Of a stretch of DNA of 64,000 nt, positions 18,231 to 28,422 are shown one piece after another. A program made the translations under genes and the position numbers. The stretch is from Pseudomonadales bacterium. GTDB lineage: Bacteria; Pseudomonadota; Gammaproteobacteria; Pseudomonadales; UBA5518. Every line of letters starts with the position of its first letter. The first letter of the stretch is position 1. The notes under the pieces are model-generated. The model worked only from the letters and a program-made list of their open reading frames with translations. It searched no databases and was not told where the DNA came from. Where the stretch lies: assembly GCA_024234165.1 (NCBI GenBank), contig JACKOP010000003.1:620001-684000 (forward strand), given 5' to 3'.

Positions 18231-19233
18231 GCTCGCCGGGGAAGTTGGCGACCGCAACGGGTTTGAGTACCCGTGCACCGGGCGGAACCGGCTCGTCCAG
18301 CACGCCGCGATACAGCCACGAGGCGGTGCCGAAGGTTCCGGTCGCCAGATAGACCATGATGTTGTCGATGATCCTCTCGCGCGAATGGACTGCCCAGAGG
18401 TCGCCGTCGGGCAGGTCCGACCAGCGGTGGAATTTCTCGAGAATCCAGGCGGCAACGCCGAGCGGGCTGTCGCCCATCGCGTAGGAGAGCGTCTGCGGCT
18501 TGGTCGACTGGATGACCATGTAGCCACTCTCGACGCGCCACATGTTGCCGATAGCCGTCACCGCGGCGATTTCCTCTGCGGTTTCGGGGCGCGTGTCGGG
18601 GTTGGTCCATCCGAACGTGAAGTTGAGGTGAACGGCCGTGCAGCCTGGTGCTTCGTAGCCGAGCCAGCTCGATACCGAGGCGCCCCAGTCACCGCCCTGG
18701 GCTACGTAATCGCGATAGCCGAGCACAGCCATCGCAGCGTCGAAGGCGCGCGCGATCGTCCGTGGTCCGATCGGCTTGCGTGGCTTGGACGAAAAGCCGT
18801 AGCCGATCAGTGACGGGATCACGACGCTCAGCGCGTCGGCGGCGTCGCCTCCGTGCGCGGCCGGGTCGGTCAGTGGTTCGATCACGTCGAGGAATTCGAC
18901 GAATGAACCCGGCCAGCCGTGGGTGATCAGTACCGGCTTCGGCTGCGGCTGCGGTCCGCGGCCGGTGACGTGGATGAGGTGGATCGAGTACGGCGTTCCG
19001 TCCACGTCGACATCGACCAGGAACTGCGCAAAGCGGTTCATTGCCGCCTCACGTGCGCGCCAGTCGTATGCGCTGCGCCAATGCTCGACCAGATCGCGCA
19101 GCACGGTGATGCTGGTGCCGTAGGCCCAGGGCTCTCCCTCGGCGGGGTCGGGCCATTGCGCCTCGTCGAGCCGGCGGGCGATCCAGTCGAGGCGTTCGTC
19201 AGGGATGGCGATCGTGAAGGGACGGATACTCAT
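18085..19233 (-). CDS. Epoxide hydrolase family protein (alpha/beta hydrolase with EHN domain)
   Basis: A 382-residue protein of the microsomal epoxide hydrolase-like family. The N-terminal EHN domain covers residues ~1-105 ([21 protein letters not shown]). The alpha/beta hydrolase core has the oxyanion motif THGWPGSF, nucleophile Asp in [14 protein letters not shown] and catalytic His in [12 protein letters not shown]. The start MSIRPF at 19233 matches the family. It would open an epoxide to a diol in the cytoplasm. It is a monocistronic minus-strand gene divergent from the metallopeptidase; its physiological substrate is unknown. Confidence 0.85.
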   Translation of the reverse strand: MSIRPFTIAIPDERLDWIARRLDEAQWPDPAEGEPWAYGTSITVLRDLVEHWRSAYDWRAREAAMNRFAQFLVDVDVDGTPYSIHLIHVTGRGPQPQPKPVLITHGWPGSFVEFLDVIEPLTDPAAHGGDAADALSVVIPSLIGYGFSSKPRKPIGPRTIARAFDAAMAVLGYRDYVAQGGDWGASVSSWLGYEAPGCTAVHLNFTFGWTNPDTRPETAEEIAAVTAIGNMWRVESGYMVIQSTKPQTLSYAMGDSPLGVAAWILEKFHRWSDLPDGDLWAVHSRERIIDNIMVYLATGTFGTASWLYRGVLDEPVPPGARVLKPVAVANFPGELTRYPRSMVEKSCNVVRWSEQPRGGHFAAMEQPALFVAELREFVRSLR

Positions 19234-19344
19234 GAACGAGGCTCCCAGGCTGGCTGTTGCGAGTGTGACATCCTGCGCCTGCGTCACCCCGGCGCACGGC
19301 GTTACAATAATGGCCCGTTTGCCGCTTGTCGCCGTGTCTGCAGC

Positions 19345-20088
19345 ATGCCGTTGATCCATCTCGCCGACGGACGCCGGATCCCGTACCGGATTCGCGTTTC
19401 GCCGCGCAGTCGTCGTGTGCGTCTCACGCTGAATCCGCGTGACGGGCTGGTGATGGTTACGCCGCCGGGCGTGAGTCGCCTCCAGCTTGCACGGCTTGCG
19501 TACGAGTGGCGTGACTGGGTGGCACATCAGCTCGATGCGCTGGGCATCGACGAATTCGGCGCTGCCGGCGCCGACGGGATCGAATTGCCTGACACTATCC
19601 TGCTGGCCGGTCTCGAAGAGGAATGGGACGTAGTGCATCGCCATACGTCTTCGGCGTCGGCGCGCGTGACCATGAAGGACGACGGTCAGCTGCTGTTGAG
19701 CGGTGCCTCTGGCGACGTGCCGGCGCGCGTTGCAGCACTGCGTCGCTGGGTGATGCGGCGCGCCCGTGACACGCTGCCGGAGTGTCTGGAAGCGGTTGCA
19801 GAGGAGACCGGTCTCGATTTCGCCAGTGTCACGGTCCGTGCCCAGCGCAAGCGCTGGGGCAGTTGCTCGACGCGTGGTGACATCAGCCTCAACTACCAGT
19901 TGCTGTTCCTGCCGCCGCCGTTGCTGCGCCACGTGCTGCTGCACGAACTCTGCCATACGGTCGAGATGAATCATTCGCCGCGCTTCTGGGCGACCGTGCG
20001 TCGCTTCGAGCCCGACCTGGATTCGATGCGCGTGGAGATGCGCCAGGCATGGACGCACGTGCCGGACTGGGTGAGTGCCGATGCGTGA
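19345..20088 (+). CDS. YgjP-like (DUF45) metallopeptidase
   Basis: A 247-residue protein. The zinc motif HELCHTVEMNHSPRFW contains HExxH plus the downstream His, and the signature KRWGSCSTRGDISLNYQLLFLPPPLL precedes it, as in the M48-related YgjP/SprT-like group. No signal peptide is seen. The function is poorly known in the family. It lies between the divergent epoxide hydrolase gene and nadA, and a TACAAT -10-like element is at 19303-19308. Confidence 0.85.
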   Translation: MPLIHLADGRRIPYRIRVSPRSRRVRLTLNPRDGLVMVTPPGVSRLQLARLAYEWRDWVAHQLDALGIDEFGAAGADGIELPDTILLAGLEEEWDVVHRHTSSASARVTMKDDGQLLLSGASGDVPARVAALRRWVMRRARDTLPECLEAVAEETGLDFASVTVRAQRKRWGSCSTRGDISLNYQLLFLPPPLLRHVLLHELCHTVEMNHSPRFWATVRRFEPDLDSMRVEMRQAWTHVPDWVSADA

Positions 20089-20148
20089 AGTCAAATATAC
20101 AATGCGGATGCATGTTATGCTTCGCCACGTGATTTCGCGGAGATCTGC

Positions 20149-21222
20149 ATGACGACCGGGGATCCGATGCAGCTCGGGCACATGGCCGCCGAGGCCGAAA
20201 TGGTCAAGGCGTTCCTGCGTACCAGGCATCCCGTCGAGTTGAGCGATGAGGAGATAGCGGGCCTCAAGTCGCGCATTGCCGCGCGCCTGCGCGAGACGGA
20301 TGCAGTCCTCGTCGCGCACTACTACACGTCGCCACTGGTGCAGGCTCTTGCCGAGGAAACCGGCGGCTGCGTTTCCGATTCGCTGCAGATGGCCCGTTTC
20401 GGGCACGACCATCCGGCGAGCACGCTGGTCGTCGCAGGCGTGCGCTTCATGGGCGAGACCGCGAAGATACTCACTCCCGACAAGCGGGTACTGATGCCGA
20501 CGCTGGAGGCGACCTGCTCGCTTGATGTCGGCTGCCCTGCGGGTCCGTTCGGGGAGTTCTGTGACCGGCACCCGGACCGCACCGTCGTCGTGTACGCGAA
20601 CACCTCGGCGGCCGTCAAGGCGCGCTCCGACTGGGTCGTGACGTCGAGCATCGCGCTCGACGTGGTCGAATACCTCTCGTCACGGGGCGAGAAGATCCTG
20701 TGGGCGCCGGACAAGTATCTCGGCTCGTGGGTGCAACGCGAGACCGGTGCCGACATGCTGCTGTGGGACGGTGCCTGCATCGTGCACGAGGAGTTCAAGG
20801 CCAAGGGGATCGAGGATCTGCTGAAGGTGTACCCGGACGCTGCCGTGCTGGTGCATCCGGAGTCACCGGCACCGGTGATCGCGCTGGCGGATGCCGTCGG
20901 CAGCACCACGCAGATCATCGATGCGGCGCGCCGTATGCCGAATCCACGCTTCATCGTGGCCACCGATCAGGGCATCTTCTACCAGTTGCAGCGCCAGGTT
21001 CCGGACAAGGAGTTCATCATCGCCCCGACGGCCGGAGAGGGAGCCACCTGCCGCAGTTGTGCCCACTGTCCGTGGATGGCGATGAATGATCTGGAAGCGT
21101 TGCTGGCTTGTCTGGACGGTGGCCCGGGACACGAGATAGAAGTCGATCGTGAGCTTGGTGCACGCGCGATGATTCCGTTGCAGCGCATGGTCAATTTTTC
21201 GCGCGAACGCGCCAGGGCGTAG
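20149..21222 (+). CDS. nadA: Quinolinate synthase A
   Basis: A 357-residue [4Fe-4S] enzyme that condenses iminoaspartate with dihydroxyacetone phosphate to quinolinate in NAD synthesis. Typical segments are [63 protein letters not shown] and the C-terminal [13 protein letters not shown] that supplies a cluster Cys. It begins the stretch that again matches Pseudomonas-like order (nadA, bepA, tusA). The TAG stop is formed by the first bases of a dispersed palindromic repeat. Confidence 0.97.
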   Translation: MTTGDPMQLGHMAAEAEMVKAFLRTRHPVELSDEEIAGLKSRIAARLRETDAVLVAHYYTSPLVQALAEETGGCVSDSLQMARFGHDHPASTLVVAGVRFMGETAKILTPDKRVLMPTLEATCSLDVGCPAGPFGEFCDRHPDRTVVVYANTSAAVKARSDWVVTSSIALDVVEYLSSRGEKILWAPDKYLGSWVQRETGADMLLWDGACIVHEEFKAKGIEDLLKVYPDAAVLVHPESPAPVIALADAVGSTTQIIDAARRMPNPRFIVATDQGIFYQLQRQVPDKEFIIAPTAGEGATCRSCAHCPWMAMNDLEALLACLDGGPGHEIEVDRELGARAMIPLQRMVNFSRERARA

Positions 21223-21449
21223 GCCGGCATTCATGCCGACGGGAGTTCGCGTCAAACCTGTCGGGTTGAAACCCGACCCACGTAGGTCGGCATTCATGCC
21301 GACGGGAATTCGCGTCAAACCTGTCGGGTTGAAACCCGACCCACGTAGGTCGGCATTCATGCCGACAGGAATTTGCGCCAAGCCGTCAGGTTGAAACCCG
21401 ACCCACGTAGGCCGGCATTCATGCCGACAGGGATTCGTGTCAAACCCGA
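21219..21449. repeat. Tandem array of palindromic repeats downstream of nadA
   Basis: Three full units of 62-63 bp plus a partial fourth begin at 21219, 21282, 21345 and 21407. Each unit has two short hairpins: GTCGGCAT-TC-ATGCCGAC and GTCGGGTT-GA-AACCCGAC. The first unit starts inside the nadA stop codon. Related copies lie at 38103-38207 and 42435-42535. It is not a CRISPR array, because the segments between palindromes are themselves conserved. Confidence 0.9.
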
Positions 21450-21475
21450 CGCGTCCGTTCGACTGAAGCGCTGTC

Positions 21476-22942
21476 TTACAGGTCGATTTCTTCCCGCATC
21501 GCGCGAATGTCGGTGATGCGTGCCTGCACACTGGCGCTGGTGTGGAAGTCACCCGAGGCGAGATCGAGTGCGTAACCGAGCTGGTGCTCGGCCTGGTCCA
21601 GCGCACCATTCAGGATGAAGTACTCGGCACGGGTGCGGTGCACATCGACAATGCGTCCCGCAAGTCCCCAGGCTTCGGCAAGCTCGTACCACACCTGTGG
21701 ATCCGCAGGCCGACGCTGAGCGTGCGCAGCCAGGATGCGCGCAGCCTGCTGCGGGTCGCCCTGGCGTTGCAGCGCTTCGGCGTACGCCATCGTCAAGGGA
21801 TGGTTGCCGGGGCTGACGGCGAGCTGGCGTTGCAGGCGCTCGGCGGCAGCGCCGGGATTGCCTGCTGCGAGGTCGATATCCGCGGCCGCGAGCACATACG
21901 CGATGCGTCCCGGATCGGCACGCAGCAATGGTGCCAGGGCCTGTCGCGCCTGCTCCAGTTCGTTGGCCTGGGTCAGTGCCAGCACGAGGCCGTAGATATC
22001 ACCGGGCGTACCCTCGCCGTGTTTGTCGATTTCGGCGCGAAAGCGCTTGATCGCAAAGCCCGGGGTCTCGGCGAAGGAGAGCTGCACGCGTGCGCGCATC
22101 AGCGCGAAATCGACGCTGTTCTGACGGCCACCTTGCGCAGAATTGCGGGCGCGGTTGCGCGAATCGGCGACGCGGTTCTCGGTCACCGGGTGCGAGAGGA
22201 GGAATTCCGGCGGGCGTTGCCCTGCGTAGCGCAGCGATTCGAGCATGCGCGTGAACATCCGTGGCATGCCTTCGGGGTCGTAGCCGGTGGCAACCAGCGT
22301 CTGCATCCCGATCCGGTCGGCCTCGCTCTCGTGTGAGCGGCTGAAGCGCAGTTGCTGCTGCTGGATCGCTGCCTGGGTCGCCGTGATCGCCGCCATGCCT
22401 GCATCGCCGCCGGCGGTTGCCGCGATGACCAGGCTGCCCAGCAATGCCAGCATGTTCGGCACCGACTTGCTGCGTGCCTCCTCGACACCGCGTGCGAAGT
22501 GACGCTGGCTGAGGTGCGCGAGTTCGTGCGCGATGACCGATGCGAGTTCGTCCTCGTGTTCCGCGTACAGCAACAGGCCGTTATGTATCCCGACGATGCC
22601 GCCGGGGACCGCGAATGCGTTGATGGTCTGGTTCTCGACCACGACGACGTCGAGTTGCACCTCGCTCAGTTCGCTGTGGGAGGCGAGATCGAACACGAGG
22701 TGCTCGAGGTAGTCTGCCAGCAGAGGGTCGGATACCGTGCGCACCTGGCTGCGGAACATGCGCAGCCACGCCTGCCCGAGCTTGCGCTCCACCTGTGGCG
22801 AAACCACTGCTGACGACGCGTCGCCGAGAGCAGGCAGTTCGATGTCGATCGCCTGGGCATTCTGCCAGCCGATGACCAGCGCAAGGCCGCCGATGGCAAG
22901 AGCAAGCGAGCGACTGCAGACGCTGGCGAACGGAAATGGCAC
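21476..22942 (-). CDS. bepA: BepA-like periplasmic M48 metalloprotease with TPR domain
   Basis: About 488 residues from a GTG start at 22942, close to the length of E. coli BepA. A signal peptide ends near WQNAQA. Zinc motif HELAH is at residues 139-143, with the third ligand in SRSHESEADRIG. The C-terminal third is TPR-like (GNPGAAAERLQRQLAVSPGNHPL and following). The family degrades or chaperones stalled LptD and BAM substrates at the outer membrane. An upstream ATG at 23005 would give 509 residues with a non-signal-like leader. It is divergent from tusA, convergent with nadA. Confidence 0.9.
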   Translation of the reverse strand: MPFPFASVCSRSLALAIGGLALVIGWQNAQAIDIELPALGDASSAVVSPQVERKLGQAWLRMFRSQVRTVSDPLLADYLEHLVFDLASHSELSEVQLDVVVVENQTINAFAVPGGIVGIHNGLLLYAEHEDELASVIAHELAHLSQRHFARGVEEARSKSVPNMLALLGSLVIAATAGGDAGMAAITATQAAIQQQQLRFSRSHESEADRIGMQTLVATGYDPEGMPRMFTRMLESLRYAGQRPPEFLLSHPVTENRVADSRNRARNSAQGGRQNSVDFALMRARVQLSFAETPGFAIKRFRAEIDKHGEGTPGDIYGLVLALTQANELEQARQALAPLLRADPGRIAYVLAAADIDLAAGNPGAAAERLQRQLAVSPGNHPLTMAYAEALQRQGDPQQAARILAAHAQRRPADPQVWYELAEAWGLAGRIVDVHRTRAEYFILNGALDQAEHQLGYALDLASGDFHTSASVQARITDIRAMREEIDL

Positions 22943-23091
22943 GTGACTGGCTGGCCTCTGCTGCTGGTTGGACGAATCGCCGTATTCGATCGCCCTGCAC
23001 ACCAAAGATTCCGTGCTTGGGGCGTCGAAACGCGGTAGTTATACTACAACGCCAGCCGGATACGGCTGATCGTACGTACGGAGACGGTTCG

Positions 23092-23319
23092 ATGCACGAG
23101 GTGGATGCACGCGGCATGTCCTGTCCGTTGCCGCTGCTCAAGGCCAAGAAGGCCCTCAATGCGATGTCGCCCGGGGAGCGCGTGCGCGTGCTCAGCACGG
23201 ATGCGGGTTCGGTGCGTGATTTCCATGCATTCTGCGAACAGAGCGGCAACCTGTTGCTGGAATTCTCGTGCGAGAACGATGTCTACACCCACGTGCTGCA
23301 GAAGCGTGTTGCCAGCTGA
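23092..23319 (+). CDS. TusA-family sulfurtransferase
   Basis: A 75-residue sulfur-carrier protein. The family signature DARGMSCPLPLLKAKKAL places the persulfide-carrying Cys at residue 11. Related proteins relay sulfur for tRNA thiolation or molybdenum cofactor use; from memory, the Pseudomonas homologue next to bepA (PA1006) is tied to molybdenum homeostasis. A TATACT -10 element lies at 23040-23045 and ACGGAG precedes the ATG. Confidence 0.9.
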   Translation: MHEVDARGMSCPLPLLKAKKALNAMSPGERVRVLSTDAGSVRDFHAFCEQSGNLLLEFSCENDVYTHVLQKRVAS

Positions 23320-23332
23320 GCCGGCTCGACCC

Positions 23333-23367
23333 CATCCATCCTTCATTCTTCATTCATTCATTCATTG
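23333..23367. repeat. CATT/CATC tetranucleotide microsatellite
   Basis: A run of CATC and CATT units, including four consecutive CATT at 23351-23366, lies in the leader between tusA and the M16 protease gene, 23 bp before the ATG. Confidence 0.7.
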
Positions 23368-23389
23368 CCACCGCCTGCGGAGTATCTCC

Positions 23390-26251
23390 ATGCGTGCATC
23401 GATGCCGTTGCGTCTGCTGTTGCTGCCGTTCCTCTGTGTCGTGCTGGCGACCTGTGCCACGGTGCCGCCAGCCGCCACCGACGCGGTGGTCCGCAGTGCA
23501 CACGATTCACGCGAATACCGCTATCTCGAACTGCCGAACCGCATGCGCGTGCTGTTGGTGTCCGATCCGCAGACCGACAAGGCGGCAGCGAGCCTGCTGG
23601 TGCGCGCAGGCTCCGGCAACGATCCGGCGCACCGGCAGGGGTTGGCGCATTTCCTCGAACACATGCTGTTCCTTGGCACCCGCAAGTATCCCGACCCGGG
23701 CGAGTACATGGAGTTCATCAACGCGCACGGTGGCTCGAACAACGCCTACACCGGCATCGACCGCACGAACTATTTCTTCAGCGTTGAACCGGCAAGCCTC
23801 GCGCCCGCGCTGGATCGCTTTGCGCAGTTCTTCGTCGCTCCCTTGTTCGATCCGGCCTACGTCGAGCGCGAGGCGAATGCGGTGGACTCGGAATACCGCC
23901 TTGGCCTGAAGGACGATGGACGACGTGAGTACGACGTGTTGCGCGAACTGGTGCGCCCGGACCATCCGCTCGCGAAGCTCGGTGTCGGCAACCTGCAGAC
24001 GCTGGACGTTGCCCGCGGTGGTCTGCGCGCGGATCTGCTGGCGTTTCACGAGCGCTACTACAGTGCGGCGCTGATGACGCTGGTGGTGCTGGGGCGCGAA
24101 TCGCTCGACGAGCTGCAGTCGCTGGTCGCGGAGGACTTCGGTGTGGTCGCGGATCACGGGCGCAGCGAACTGCACGACGTGCCCTCGATGTTCGCGCCGG
24201 GAACGTTGCCACTCGAGGTGCGCATCCGCCCCGAAAAGGAGCTGCGCGAGCTGACGCTGCTGTTTCCCATGCCGTCGGCGCGCGCGCGTTACGCGGCGAA
24301 GCCGCTCGAATACATCGGCAACCTGCTCGGTCACGAGGGGCCCGGGAGCGTGCTGTCGGCGCTGAAGGCACGCGGCTGGGCCGAGAGCCTGAGCGCCGGG
24401 GCCGGGCTCGACCTTTACGGTGAAGACGCGTTCCAGATCAGCCTGCAGCTCACTGCGCAGGGTGTGGCGCACTACCGCGAGATCACTGCGCTGGTGCTGC
24501 ATGCCGTCCAGACGGTGCGTGGTGGCGTCGACGAGTGGCGCTTTCGCGAGCAGGCAGACCTGGCCGCGCTTGGTTTCCGTTTCCGCGAAAAGGGCAGTCC
24601 GACCTCGGCGGCGATCGGACTGGCCGAGTCGCTGCAGAAGTACCCGGTCAGCGACGCGCTGCGAGGGCCCTACGTGTACAGCGACTACGACCCGGCGCTG
24701 ATCGCCAGATACCTTGGTTACCTGCGTGCAGACAACCTGTTGCTCACGCTGTCGCACCGCGATGTGGCAACGGACCGCAGCAGTCGCTGGTTCGAGACGC
24801 CCTACGGCGTGAGCCGGCTCGATGCGAACGAGCTGGCGCGCGAGGCGGCCGCAGTCACGGTACCGCTCGTGTTGCCCGGGCCGAACGAGTTCGTGCCGCA
24901 CAACGTGGAGTTGAAACAGGTCGTCGCGGCGCAGCAGCGCCCGCAGTTGCTCGTCGATTCCGCGTCACTGCGGCTGTGGCATTTGCAGGACGCAAGCTTC
25001 GGAGTTCCCAAGGCATCGATCGTGCTGCAGTTGCTGTCGCCGGTTCCCGGGCGCAGTGCGCGCGATGCGGCGCTGGCGGTGTTGCATGCGCGGCTCGTGA
25101 ACGATGCACTGAACGAATACGCCTATCCGGCCACGCTCGCCGGGCTCGATTACGCCGTGGAGCCCGATGCGCGCGGGCTGACGGTGCGCATCGGCGGTTA
25201 CGATGATCGGCAGTCGGTGCTGCTCGGCAAGGTGCTCGCAACGCTGCAGCGCGAGCGGTTTGCGCCGGAACGCCTCGCTGCGATTCGCACCGAACTGCTG
25301 CGCCAGTGGAGCAACAGCGCGCGGCGGCCGCCGTACCAGCAACTCGTCGACGAGATGCACTCCAGCCTGGTCGCAGGCAACTACCGCGACGCCGAATTGC
25401 GTGCAGCGCTCGAGCAGACGGGGCCGGAGGATCTGGCACGCTTCGTTGCCGAGTTGCGCGGTGCGCTGACGCTGGAGATGCTGGTGCACGGCAACTACAG
25501 CCCCGACGAGGCGCGCGCACTCGCTGAGCTTGCGCGCACGGCGCTGGGTTCGCCGCCACCGGCTGTGGTGCCGCCGGTCGAAGTCGTCGCGCTGAAGCGC
25601 GGCTCGCTTGCGCGTGAGATCAAGGTGGATCATCCGGACTCCGCGCTGCTCCTGTACGTGCAGGGTGCAGACAGCAGCGACGAAGAGCGGGCGCGGGTTG
25701 CCCTCGATGCGCAGATCCTGGGGGCGGCGTTCTTCAACGAACTGCGAACCGAGAAGCAGCTCGGTTACGTGACGTTTGCGCAGAACTACCCGCTGTACCG
25801 GGTGCCTGGCGTGGTCTTCGCAGTGCAGTCGCCGGTGGCGGCGCCGCGCGGGCTGGCGGCGGCGTTCGAGGAGTTTCTCGCCGGGCAGCGCAAGACGGCG
25901 AACGAGCTCGACGAGGCGACGTTCGCACGCCATCGACAATCGCTTGCGGAGCGTCTGCGCGAGAAGCCGAAATCGCTTGCCGAGGCAAGCCAGCGGCTTT
26001 GGGCCGAGATCACGATCGGGGCGCTGGATTTCGGCGATCGCGAGCGCATCGCTGCAGCGGTCGAGCACGTGAGTCGCGAAGAATGGGAGCAACACTTCAG
26101 CGCGCAGATTGCCGTGCCGGATCGGCGTGGTGTGTGGTTCTGGAGCGAAGGCAGCGCCCATCCCGATGCGAACGATGCACCGCCTGCCGGCACGATGGCA
26201 AGGAGCAACTGGCCTGCGGGCAGCGCGATGTACCGCTTCGAACGCCGGTAG
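23390..26251 (+). CDS. Pitrilysin/insulinase-family (M16) metalloprotease
   Basis: A 953-residue protein of near-PtrA length with four M16 modules. The inverted zinc motif is H87-F-L-E90-H91 ([10 protein letters not shown]), with the distal Glu in [11 protein letters not shown] about 75 residues later. The N-terminus is a signal peptide ending LATC, so it may be a lipoprotein (Cys22), although Thr before Cys is an unusual lipobox. It would degrade peptides in the periplasm. The chosen ATG at 23390 gives the export signal; the frame is open further upstream without one. Confidence 0.88.
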   Translation: MRASMPLRLLLLPFLCVVLATCATVPPAATDAVVRSAHDSREYRYLELPNRMRVLLVSDPQTDKAAASLLVRAGSGNDPAHRQGLAHFLEHMLFLGTRKYPDPGEYMEFINAHGGSNNAYTGIDRTNYFFSVEPASLAPALDRFAQFFVAPLFDPAYVEREANAVDSEYRLGLKDDGRREYDVLRELVRPDHPLAKLGVGNLQTLDVARGGLRADLLAFHERYYSAALMTLVVLGRESLDELQSLVAEDFGVVADHGRSELHDVPSMFAPGTLPLEVRIRPEKELRELTLLFPMPSARARYAAKPLEYIGNLLGHEGPGSVLSALKARGWAESLSAGAGLDLYGEDAFQISLQLTAQGVAHYREITALVLHAVQTVRGGVDEWRFREQADLAALGFRFREKGSPTSAAIGLAESLQKYPVSDALRGPYVYSDYDPALIARYLGYLRADNLLLTLSHRDVATDRSSRWFETPYGVSRLDANELAREAAAVTVPLVLPGPNEFVPHNVELKQVVAAQQRPQLLVDSASLRLWHLQDASFGVPKASIVLQLLSPVPGRSARDAALAVLHARLVNDALNEYAYPATLAGLDYAVEPDARGLTVRIGGYDDRQSVLLGKVLATLQRERFAPERLAAIRTELLRQWSNSARRPPYQQLVDEMHSSLVAGNYRDAELRAALEQTGPEDLARFVAELRGALTLEMLVHGNYSPDEARALAELARTALGSPPPAVVPPVEVVALKRGSLAREIKVDHPDSALLLYVQGADSSDEERARVALDAQILGAAFFNELRTEKQLGYVTFAQNYPLYRVPGVVFAVQSPVAAPRGLAAAFEEFLAGQRKTANELDEATFARHRQSLAERLREKPKSLAEASQRLWAEITIGALDFGDRERIAAAVEHVSREEWEQHFSAQIAVPDRRGVWFWSEGSAHPDANDAPPAGTMARSNWPAGSAMYRFERR

Positions 26252-26342
26252 GCGATCCGTCCGCAGGCGGTGCGGGTGGCCGGTGGGTAGGGGCTATAAT
26301 GCGTCGTCGCAGCGCAACCGATTCCAACAGGAACGACACACG

Positions 26343-27536
26343 ATGATCATCAAGCCCAAGGTTCGCGGATTCATGTGCATCACGGCGCACCCGAGCGGTT
26401 GCGCGGCCAGTGTGGCCAGGCAGATCGCCTGGGTGCGAGCGCAGGGGCCGATCGCGAACGGGCCGAAACGCGTGCTCGTGCTGGGCGCGTCGACGGGCTA
26501 CGGGCTGGCGTCGCGGATCACGGCAGCGTTCGGGTGTGGAGCGTCGACGGTGGGAGTCTTCTTCGAGAAGGAAGGCAGCGACGGCAAGTGCGCCACCGCA
26601 GGCTGGTACAACAGTGCCGCGTTTCACCGTGAGGCTGCGGCGGCAGGGCTGGGCGCATGGAGCATCAACGGTGATGCGTTTTCCGACGAGGTCAAGCAGA
26701 AGACGATCGATCTGGTGCGCCGGGAGCTCGGACAGGTAGATCTGGTGGTCTACAGCCTGGCGGCACCGCGACGGACGCATCCCGCGACCGGCGTCACGCA
26801 CAAGTCGACACTGAAGCCGATCGGCAAGCGGATCGAGGAGCGCACGCTGGATACCGATCGGCGCGAGATCCGGCAGGTCGCGCTCGATCCGGCGAGTGCC
26901 GAGGAAATCGCCGACACGGTGGCCGTGATGGGGGGCGAGGACTGGGAGATGTGGATCGATGCGCTCGCCGGCGCCGGCGTGCTCGCACCGGGAGCCCGTA
27001 CCACGGCCTATACCTACCTCGGTGACCGGATCACGTGGGACATCTACTGGGATGGCACGATCGGCGCAGCAAAGAAGGATCTGGATCGCGTTGCGCTGCG
27101 CCTGAACGAGAAGCTGGCACCGCTCGGCGGCAAGGCTTTCGTGTCGGTGCTGAAGGCGGTGGTCACGCAGGCGAGCTCGGCGATTCCGATCATGCCGCTC
27201 TATCTTGCGCTGCTGTTCAGGGTCATGAAGGCGCGCGGGACCCACGAGGGGTGCATCGAGCAGGTCGATGGTCTGTTTCGCACCGCCCTGTACGCGGCGG
27301 CACCGGCGCTGGACGATGCCGGGCGCCTGCGCATGGACGGCAAGGAGCTCGACCCGCAGGTACAACGCGAGGTCGAACGCCTGTGGCCGCTGGTCGAGAC
27401 CGCGAACATCGATCAGCTCACCGATTTCGCCGGCTACCAGCAGGAGTTCCTGCAGTTGTTCGGCTTCGGCTTTCAGGGTGTCGACTACGATGCCGACGTG
27501 GATCCGGCAGCGCCGATTCCGGGCCTCGTTGCTTGA
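26343..27536 (+). CDS. fabV: Enoyl-[ACP]/trans-2-enoyl-CoA reductase FabV
   Basis: A 397-residue NADH-dependent reductase that completes the fatty acid elongation cycle. It shows the FabV N-terminus [20 protein letters not shown], the nucleotide-binding segment [21 protein letters not shown] and the Y-x8-K active-site pair in [12 protein letters not shown]. FabV enzymes tolerate triclosan. TATAAT at 26295-26300 is a likely -10. The MBL hydrolase gene follows after 55 bp. Confidence 0.96.
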   Translation: MIIKPKVRGFMCITAHPSGCAASVARQIAWVRAQGPIANGPKRVLVLGASTGYGLASRITAAFGCGASTVGVFFEKEGSDGKCATAGWYNSAAFHREAAAAGLGAWSINGDAFSDEVKQKTIDLVRRELGQVDLVVYSLAAPRRTHPATGVTHKSTLKPIGKRIEERTLDTDRREIRQVALDPASAEEIADTVAVMGGEDWEMWIDALAGAGVLAPGARTTAYTYLGDRITWDIYWDGTIGAAKKDLDRVALRLNEKLAPLGGKAFVSVLKAVVTQASSAIPIMPLYLALLFRVMKARGTHEGCIEQVDGLFRTALYAAAPALDDAGRLRMDGKELDPQVQREVERLWPLVETANIDQLTDFAGYQQEFLQLFGFGFQGVDYDADVDPAAPIPGLVA

Positions 27537-27591
27537 GCGCACGCGTGCAGGGGCCGACTGCGGTCTTGCATCCGCAGGCAGGGCCGGGACG

Positions 27592-28422
27592 ATGATCACG
27601 CTCGAACCGGGCAGGACCAGCACGCTTTCGGCGCGCGTGCGCCGTATCGTCGCGCCGAATCCTTCGGTGATGACCGGACCGGGAACCAATACCTACCTGG
27701 TCGGCACGCGCGAGATCGCCGTGATCGACCCCGGTCCCGACGATTCGTCCCATATCGACGCGATTCTCGCGGCGGGAGCCGGCCGGATCCGCTGGATCCT
27801 GGTCACGCATACCCACGAGGATCATTCGCCGGCCGCACTGCGGCTGGCGGGTGAAACCGGTGCCGAATTGCGTGGTGCGCCGGCCCCGCCCGATGATCCC
27901 TACCAGGATCGTTCGTTCCGGCCCGACGTGCCATTCGGCGCGGAGCCGCTGCTGGCTACGCGCGAGTTCAGGCTGCGCGCGATCCATACGCCGGGGCATG
28001 TCGCGAACCATTACTGCGTGCTGCTCGAGGACGAGGGCACGCTGATGACCGGCGATCACATCATGAACGGCTCGACGGTGGTCATCATTCCGCCCAGTGG
28101 CGACATGCACGACTATCTCGAGTCGCTGCACCGTCTGCGCGCGCTGCCCCTGCAGCGCTTTGCGCCGGGGCACGGTGCGTTGATGCCGGAGCCGCTCGCA
28201 GCGATCGACGCCATCGTCGCGCATCGGCTGCAGCGTGAGAAGAAGATCGCTGGTGTGCTGGCGGCGCGTGCCGGCACCCTCGATGAGCTGGTGCCGGCTG
28301 CCTACGACGATGTGCCTGCCGCCATGCACCTGATGGCGAAGTACTCCTTGTGGGCGCACCTGATCAAGCTCGAGCGCGAGGGGCGTTCGATCGAATGCGA
28401 GGGCGTCTGGTCAGCGCGCTGA
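27592..28422 (+). CDS. MBL-fold metallohydrolase (LACTB2-like)
   Basis: A 276-residue protein. The metal-binding motif THTHEDHSPAA, then TPGHVANHYCV, TGDHIMNGSTVV and FAPGHG complete the metallo-beta-lactamase fold. A C-terminal winged-helix-like tail (MHLMAKYSLWAHLIKLEREG) is the LACTB2 arrangement. The start at 27592 (MITLEPG) is chosen because the longer open frame overlaps the fabV 3' end in another frame. The substrate is unknown. Its 3' end overlaps the convergent TPR gene by 12 bp. Confidence 0.8.
   Translation: MITLEPGRTSTLSARVRRIVAPNPSVMTGPGTNTYLVGTREIAVIDPGPDDSSHIDAILAAGAGRIRWILVTHTHEDHSPAALRLAGETGAELRGAPAPPDDPYQDRSFRPDVPFGAEPLLATREFRLRAIHTPGHVANHYCVLLEDEGTLMTGDHIMNGSTVVIIPPSGDMHDYLESLHRLRALPLQRFAPGHGALMPEPLAAIDAIVAHRLQREKKIAGVLAARAGTLDELVPAAYDDVPAAMHLMAKYSLWAHLIKLEREGRSIECEGVWSAR

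Noticed and set aside
10560..20148. attR copy of the tRNA-Lys 3' end before nadA
   Set aside because: No repeat of the tRNA 3' segment was seen in the window, so the island's far boundary is not proven.
21219..21449. CRISPR array
   Set aside because: The segments between the short palindromes are conserved rather than unique spacers, there are only four units, and no cas genes are present.
27268..27591. Longer N-terminus for the MBL hydrolase
   Set aside because: The extension overlaps the fabV 3' end in another frame and is Arg/Ser-rich; the fold starts at MITLEPG.
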